Positions 59,438 through 64,000 of a stretch of DNA of 64,000 bases are shown here, piece by piece (the first letter of the stretch is position 1; every line of letters starts with the position of its first letter). Under the pieces are notes generated by a model, which ran no database searches, was not told the DNA's origin, and was given only the letters and a program-made list of their open reading frames with translations. The stretch is from an uncultured Collinsella sp. (GTDB lineage: Bacteria > Actinomycetota > Coriobacteriia > Coriobacteriales > Coriobacteriaceae). The position numbers and the translations under genes are program-made. Where the stretch lies: positions 1 through 64,000 of the forward strand of contig CABUPH010000006.1 of NCBI GenBank assembly GCA_902493375.1. Direction: 5' to 3'.

Positions 59438-61585
59438 ATGGATCTTATCGCCCAGCTCGCCCGCGAGCTCAACCTTAAGGCCGCCAACGTCGAGGCGGCT
59501 GTCAAGCTCATCGACGAGGGCAACACCATCCCCTTTATCTCGCGCTACCGCAAGGAGGCCACGGGCGGCATGGATGACGTCGCCCTGCGCGCCCTCGACG
59601 AGCGCCTGTCATACCTGCGCAATCTTGAGCAGCGTAAAGAGGACGTCATTCTGCTCATCGACGCCCAGGGCAAGCTCACGCCCGAACTCGAGCAGCAGAT
59701 TCGCGAGGCCACGCAGCTCCAGCGTGTCGAGGACCTCTACAAGCCCTACCGCAAAAAGCGCATGACCCGCGCGCAGAAGGCCCGCGAGGCCGGCCTGGAG
59801 CCACTCGCCAACATGATCATCATGCAGGCTTCGGCCAAGGGCAGCGCGCTCGACGCCGCCGCGGACTACGTCAACGAGGAGGCCGGCTTCGACACGCCCG
59901 AGAAGGCGCTCGCCGGCGCCGCCGACATCGTGGCCGAGACGGTGGCCGAAGATCCCGAGAACGTCGCCGACCTGCGCGCCTTTACGCAAAACACCGCCGA
60001 CATCGTCGTCGAGGCCACCGACCCCGCCGAGAAGACCCCCTACGAGCCCTACTACAACTTTGACGAGCCGTTGCGCCGTATACCCAACCACCGCGTGCTG
60101 GCTATCGACCGCGGTGAGCGTGAGGGCAAGCTCCGCGTGCGCGTGAACGTCGACGGCGCTGCCGCTACGGCACGCCTCGGCAGCCGCTGGCCCCGTCGCC
60201 AGGGCGTGTTTGCTCCCGTCTTTAATGCCGCCATCGCTGACGGTTACAAGCGCCTCATGGCCCCCTCGCTGGAGCGCGAGGCCCGCGCCAAACTCACCGT
60301 TCGCGCCCAGACCGAGGCCATCAACGTCTTTGCCAAGAATCTCGAAGGCCTGCTCTCGGCGCGCCCCGTGCGCGGCGCCCGCGTACTCGCGCTCGATCCG
60401 GGCTACCGCACCGGCTGCAAGGTCGCCGTCATGGACGAGACCGGCAAGCTGCTCGACCACGGCGTGGTCTACCCCACCAAGCCGCGCCACGACGTCGCCG
60501 GCACCAAGTGCGAGCTCGCCCGCCTCGTCAAGAAGGACAGCGTCAACACCATCGTCATCGGCAACGGCACCGCCAGCCGCGAGACCGAGGAAGTCGTTTC
60601 GGAGTTCATCGCCGAGCAGGCGCCCAGCCTTCGCTACACCATCGTTAACGAAGCCGGCGCGTCGGTGTACTCCGCCTCCGAGCTCGCCAGCCAGGAATAT
60701 CCCGACCTGGACGTCACCGTGCGTGGCGCCATGAGCCTGGGCCGTCGCCTGCAAGACCCGCTGGCAGAGCTCGTCAAGATTCCGCCCCAGTCCATCGGCG
60801 TTGGCCAGTACCAACACGACCTTGACCAGGCCGAGCTCTCGCGCACTCTGGGCCACGTGGTGGAGGACGTCGTCAACCGCGTAGGCGTCGACGTCAACAC
60901 CGCAAGCGCGAGCCTGCTGGGATACGTATCGGGCATCACGCCGAGCGTGGCCAAGAATATCGTGGCCTACCGCGAGGAAAACGGTGCCTTTACCGATCGC
61001 CGCCAGCTTAAGAAGGTCCCCAAACTGGGACCCAAGGCATATCTCAACGCCGCGGGCTTCCTGCGCATCAGCGGTGGCAAGAACCCACTCGACGCGACAA
61101 GCGTCCACCCCGAGAGCTACGAGGTAGCCACGGCCGTCCTGGAGCGCGCAGGCGTTAAAGCCAGTGAGCTCAGCCGCGGCGGCGTACCCGACATCGAGCG
61201 CCGCCTGGGCAGCATCTCGGCGCTGGCAAGCGACCTGGACTGCGGCACCCTCACGCTCATCGACATTGTCAACGAGCTCAAGAAGCCCGGTCGCGACCCG
61301 CGCGACGACGCGCCCGAGGTGGTCTTTAGCCGCTCAGCACTTTCCATCGACGACCTGGAGTCCGGCATGGAGCTCAAGGGCACAGTGCGCAACGTCGTCG
61401 ACTTTGGCGCCTTCGTCGACGTGGGCGTGCACCAGGACGGCCTCGTGCACATCTCCAAACTGGCCAACCGCTTCGTCAAGCACCCCAGCGACGTGGTGCG
61501 CGTCGGTGACACGGTCAAGGTGTGGGTCGAGAAGGTCGATCGCGACCGCAAAAAGATCTCGCTCACCATGGTACAGGGCAAGTAA
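59438..61585 (+). CDS. tex: Tex-family RNA-binding transcription accessory protein
   Basis: 715 residues from ATG 59438 with AAGGAG upstream. N-terminal Tex/HTH region (NTIPFISRYRKEATGG), the YqgF/RNase H-like middle (VLALDPGYRTGCKVAVMD), HhH motifs (NTASASLLGYVSGI) and a C-terminal S1 RNA-binding domain (GMELKGTVRNVVDFGAFVDVG). The domain order is the complete Tex set. Likely housekeeping; no unusual features. Confidence 0.95.
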   Translation: MDLIAQLARELNLKAANVEAAVKLIDEGNTIPFISRYRKEATGGMDDVALRALDERLSYLRNLEQRKEDVILLIDAQGKLTPELEQQIREATQLQRVEDLYKPYRKKRMTRAQKAREAGLEPLANMIIMQASAKGSALDAAADYVNEEAGFDTPEKALAGAADIVAETVAEDPENVADLRAFTQNTADIVVEATDPAEKTPYEPYYNFDEPLRRIPNHRVLAIDRGEREGKLRVRVNVDGAAATARLGSRWPRRQGVFAPVFNAAIADGYKRLMAPSLEREARAKLTVRAQTEAINVFAKNLEGLLSARPVRGARVLALDPGYRTGCKVAVMDETGKLLDHGVVYPTKPRHDVAGTKCELARLVKKDSVNTIVIGNGTASRETEEVVSEFIAEQAPSLRYTIVNEAGASVYSASELASQEYPDLDVTVRGAMSLGRRLQDPLAELVKIPPQSIGVGQYQHDLDQAELSRTLGHVVEDVVNRVGVDVNTASASLLGYVSGITPSVAKNIVAYREENGAFTDRRQLKKVPKLGPKAYLNAAGFLRISGGKNPLDATSVHPESYEVATAVLERAGVKASELSRGGVPDIERRLGSISALASDLDCGTLTLIDIVNELKKPGRDPRDDAPEVVFSRSALSIDDLESGMELKGTVRNVVDFGAFVDVGVHQDGLVHISKLANRFVKHPSDVVRVGDTVKVWVEKVDRDRKKISLTMVQGK

Positions 61586-61593
61586 ACCGCCAA

Positions 61594-61816
61594 AGCAAAG
61601 GTACCCCCCTGTAGCGATGTGCAAAATCGCGAGTATTCTGCAAATTCCACCGTTCCGGATGCCTCTCAGAGACGAAAAAGCAAAAAACAGCCCCCGTTTT
61701 AGCGTCGTCAGAGCCAAAACGGGGGCTGTTCCATGCTTCGGTTAACTGATAAAGACCTTTACCTTGCTGAATACTCTCAATTTTGCACGGCGCAGGCGGG
61801 GGTACCTTTGCCCACG
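61594..61816. repeat. Nested inverted repeat enclosing a bidirectional terminator
   Basis: Outer arms GCAAAGGTACCCCCCTG...GTGCAAAAT...GAGTATTC and their inverse GAATACTC...ATTTTGCAC...CAGGCGGGGGTACCTTTGC. Inside, AACAGCCCCCGTTTT...AAAACGGGGGCTGTT (61691-61730) is a terminator between the convergent tex and transaldolase genes. Confidence 0.8.
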
Positions 61817-61841
61817 GCAGGATATAGAAGCCAAGCGCCAA
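61811..61841 (-). pseudogene. Duplicated 3' tail of the transaldolase gene
   Basis: Encodes LALGFYILP on the minus strand, close to the real C-terminus AALGFHILP at 61968-61995, but followed by Trp instead of a stop. Confidence 0.5.
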
Positions 61842-61866
61842 CTTGCTGGCAAGCTCGTGTCGGCAG

Positions 61867-61936
61867 CCCCGGCCTTTCCTTTGCCTAGCGCGACCCTCGC
61901 GAGGCGCGTGAGCGATAGGGAAAGGAAAGGCCGGGG
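61867..61936. repeat. Perfect 16-bp-arm hairpin after the transaldolase gene
   Basis: CCCCGGCCTTTCCTTT (61867-61882) with AAAGGAAAGGCCGGGG (61921-61936) and further CCTA/TAGG pairing inside. Lies between the transaldolase stop and the duplicated tail; no T-run. Confidence 0.75.
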
Positions 61937-61967
61937 CGAGCAGCCCGCGGCGTAGCCAGTGTTCGCG

Positions 61968-62672
61968 TTACGGCAGAATATGGAAGCCCAAAGCGGCGAT
62001 ATCCTTGGCAAAGCCGCGCACGGTATCGAGCGAGACCTCGTACGGGTCGCGACCGATGTTCTTGCGCTTGGCCAGGATGCTGTTGGGCACCGTAATGATC
62101 TGGCAACCGCAGGCCTCGGCCTGGTAAATGTTGATGAGCTCGCGCGTGGACGCCCACAGGACCTCACAGTTGGGCTTGGCGGCAGCCTTCTTGACCGACT
62201 CCGTCATAAACGGAATGGGATCGACGCCGGTGTCGGCGATGCGGCCGGCAAAGAGCGAGATGATGGACGGCGTCTCGGCGTCAACAACCTCGATCATCTC
62301 GTCAACCTGCTCGGGAGTAAAAATGGTAGTGACGTTGACCTTGATGCCGTCGGCGGAAAGCTTGCGCACCAGCTCGGCGGTGGACTCGCCCTTGGTGGTC
62401 ACGCACGGAATCTTGACGTAGACGTTCTCGGCCCAGGTGGCGATCTCGCGGGCCTCGACCTCCATGGTCTCGACGTCGTCGGCAAAGACCTCAAACGACA
62501 CGGACACATCGGTGATGTGGGCCAGGACCTCCTTGGCAAACGCGCGGTAATCCGTCACGCCGCCCTTCTTCATAAGGGACGGGTTGGTCGTGAAACCCTG
62601 AACGTTGCCGTTCTCGTACATGTCGAGCATGCCCTCGAGGTTTGCACCGTCAGCGAACACCTTGATTGCCAT
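61968..62672 (-). CDS. Transaldolase-like fructose-6-phosphate aldolase family protein
   Basis: 234 residues. (beta/alpha)8 enzyme of the short transaldolase/FSA class: ADGANLEGML, GFTTNPSLM, Schiff-base Lys in NVYVKIPCV, and SLFAGRIADTGVDP. ATG 62672 follows AAAGGAATCAGG. Short transaldolases and FSA enzymes share this shape; activity is not certain. C-terminus GFHILP. An extra copy of the last nine codons lies about 130 bases downstream. Confidence 0.85.
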   Translation of the reverse strand: MAIKVFADGANLEGMLDMYENGNVQGFTTNPSLMKKGGVTDYRAFAKEVLAHITDVSVSFEVFADDVETMEVEAREIATWAENVYVKIPCVTTKGESTAELVRKLSADGIKVNVTTIFTPEQVDEMIEVVDAETPSIISLFAGRIADTGVDPIPFMTESVKKAAAKPNCEVLWASTRELINIYQAEACGCQIITVPNSILAKRKNIGRDPYEVSLDTVRGFAKDIAALGFHILP

Positions 62673-62865
62673 CTGCCTGATTCCTTTCGTTAGCATACGG
62701 CCGATAAACTGCTAAACACTTTACCTACGTTTATCAAGGCGTGAACTGCGGTTTTTTATCTTCTCGGCGAACGGTATAAACACCTCAGTGTTTGGATTGA
62801 TAAATCGATTGAGCATGCAAAAGCAAAGAGTCGCAGTTTGAGCAAACGTCAGAACGCGGGATTCA

Positions 62866-63693
62866 TTAGATGAGGCCGAAATGCTGCATCGCTGTGACGG
62901 TGCCGTCGTGTGCGACATCGTCGGTCACGTAGTCGGCGACCGCCTTGACCTCGGGCATGGCGTTGCCCATGGCCACGGCCGTCTCGACAGCGGCGAGCAT
63001 ACCCAGATCGTTGCCGGAATCACCAAAGCCAAAGGTGCGCGCGTTGCCGGTGCGACCCAGGTATTCCAGCGCTCGCGCCACGCCCACGCCCTTGTCGATG
63101 CCCTTGGGGCTCAGCTCGCGATTCTGACCACCGGTGTTGCACAGCTCAAACTCGCGATCGATAAAGCCATCATCGTTGGCTACGCGAGCCAGGTCGCTCG
63201 CGACGATGCCTACCTTGCCCACGCGCAGACGGCCGTCGACGCGCATTTCCTCGGTGCTGTGCACCACAGAAGTGCCGATCAGAGACGACTGCTCAACACC
63301 CGCGGATTCCAGGGCAAAAGTAGCAACGTTGGTCTCGAAAAAGGCCTCAATCCCTGCCGCGGCCATACGGCGCGCGAGCTCCGCGATAACGTCCTCGCCA
63401 AAGCAGTCCTCGTGCACCACGCGGCCCTCGACCTCGAGCGTCGCTCCCGCCATGGCAACGACACCCGCCGGGTTCAGCGCGCGCAGGCCATCGGCAATCA
63501 GCCACAAGGGACGACCCGTGCAGATAAATGCATGGTGTCCCGCGTCGCGCAGACGATGAAACGCCTCGACGACCGCCTGCGAGGGGTGAACCGCCGAAAA
63601 GTCCTTGTCGGTCATGTTGTCGGGATCGAACGACGTCAGCGTGCCGTCCACGTCAAAAAAGAGCACGGCGGAATCGGGGCACGCATCAATCAT
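62866..63693 (-). CDS. HAD-superfamily Cof-type phosphatase
   Basis: 275 residues. Motif I DVDGTLTSFD with catalytic Asp pair, motif II FICTGR, C2B-type cap, and motif IV GFGDSGNDLGML. Cof-type HADs dephosphorylate sugar phosphates, FMN or thiamin pyrophosphate intermediates; substrate unknown. Divergent from the RlmL-like gene. Confidence 0.88.
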   Translation of the reverse strand: MIDACPDSAVLFFDVDGTLTSFDPDNMTDKDFSAVHPSQAVVEAFHRLRDAGHHAFICTGRPLWLIADGLRALNPAGVVAMAGATLEVEGRVVHEDCFGEDVIAELARRMAAAGIEAFFETNVATFALESAGVEQSSLIGTSVVHSTEEMRVDGRLRVGKVGIVASDLARVANDDGFIDREFELCNTGGQNRELSPKGIDKGVGVARALEYLGRTGNARTFGFGDSGNDLGMLAAVETAVAMGNAMPEVKAVADYVTDDVAHDGTVTAMQHFGLI

Positions 63694-63768
63694 ATGGGTT
63701 CCTTTCGGGGGCGAGAGTAAACGAAGTATCCATCATATAATGGAGCGACGCAACCAGAGAGGTCACCC

Positions 63769-64000
63769 ATGGAATTTTACGCAAGCTGCCCCGAGGGCTT
63801 TGAGTCCGCACTCGCCGATGAGCTTAAACGCCTCGGGCTTTCGCATGTTCGCCGGCTGAAGGGCCGCGCTACATTTGAGGGCGAGCTCGAAGAAGGCTAC
63901 CGCGCCTGTCTGTGGTCGCGCCTGGCGAGCCGTGTGTTCGTGGTACTCGGGCGCTTTGAGGCGCAGGATGCCGATGAACTGTACGATAGCGTTTACGACA
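63769..64000 (+). CDS. RlmL-like rRNA methyltransferase, 5' part (runs off the right edge)
   Basis: 77 codons in the window. Begins EFYASCPEGFESALADELKRLG and continues with LWSRLASRVFVVLGRF, matching the THUMP-containing N-terminus of class I 23S rRNA (guanine-N2) methyltransferases. RBS GAGAGG precedes the ATG at 63769. The rest lies outside the window. Confidence 0.8.
   Translation, partial: MEFYASCPEGFESALADELKRLGLSHVRRLKGRATFEGELEEGYRACLWSRLASRVFVVLGRFEAQDADELYDSVYD

Noticed and set aside
61867..61936. Rho-independent terminator of the transaldolase gene
   Set aside because: The stem is long and GC-rich but no T-run follows on either strand; the real terminator appears to be the hairpin at 61691-61730.

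Overview
The window is chromosomal DNA from a high-GC Gram-positive. Several features suggest a gut Coriobacteriia member such as Collinsella (Actinomycetota). These are strong GC bias at third codon positions, frequent GTG/TTG starts, a complete F1Fo ATP synthase operon with a very short c subunit, a leader-like sequence of actinobacterial rRNA-operon type at the left edge, and a UbiD/UbiX aromatic-acid decarboxylation cluster. The genus is an inference; no rRNA gene lies in the window.

Layout. 0.2-4.5 kb: phosphohexomutase, homocysteine S-methyltransferase, a DtxR-type metalloregulator and peptidase T. 4.8-14.4 kb: LCP cell-wall ligase, murA and the atp operon (atpI-B-E-F-H-A-G-D-C), all leftward. 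14.6-23.1 kb: upp, glpK, a YrdC/Sua5 protein, hicAB, prmC with a large insertion, prfA, M20 peptidase. 23.2-28.2 kb: a polar amino-acid ABC transporter, an aldose-epimerase-like protein and a membrane protein of unknown role. 28.4-34.3 kb: a leftward cluster that reads as one pathway: an LpdD-like/IPP-isomerase fusion, a DASS-type anion transporter, a UbiD decarboxylase, a UbiX flavin prenyltransferase, and a MerR regulator broken by one in-frame TAG. 34.5-35.7 kb: an MFS exporter.

35.7-45.0 kb is an integrative element. It is AT-richer, carries a Tn916-type tyrosine integrase at its right end and a serine resolvase inside, and is inserted in the 5' end of a low-molecular-weight protein tyrosine phosphatase gene. 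The first 85 bp of the target (RBS, start codon and about 14 codons) are duplicated at the two ends, so the gene stays intact on the right. A relic of the left end lies inside the element, which suggests accretion. Two cargo genes are preceded by long leaders that share one architecture but differ in sequence (covarying stems), each ending in a hairpin that pairs with the ribosome binding site. This is the strongest candidate here for an undescribed system.

45.0-64.0 kb: the restored phosphatase, a DUF4143-type ATPase, pyridoxal kinase, a MarR regulator with a heterodimeric ABC exporter, a GGDEF diguanylate cyclase, a LysR-controlled SDR/MFS/Gfo-Idh cluster, tex, a transaldolase-like aldolase, a HAD phosphatase and the start of an RlmL-like methyltransferase.

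The intergenic DNA is unusually rich in palindromic repeats. At least seven unrelated kinds are present: a terminator-bearing structured repeat that directly abuts stop codons, a 65-bp palindrome found twice, a GACAAAGGG palindrome found six times, a CTAGT-centred palindrome found twice, an alternating six-unit array with a period near 31 bp, and two large single-copy inverted repeats.
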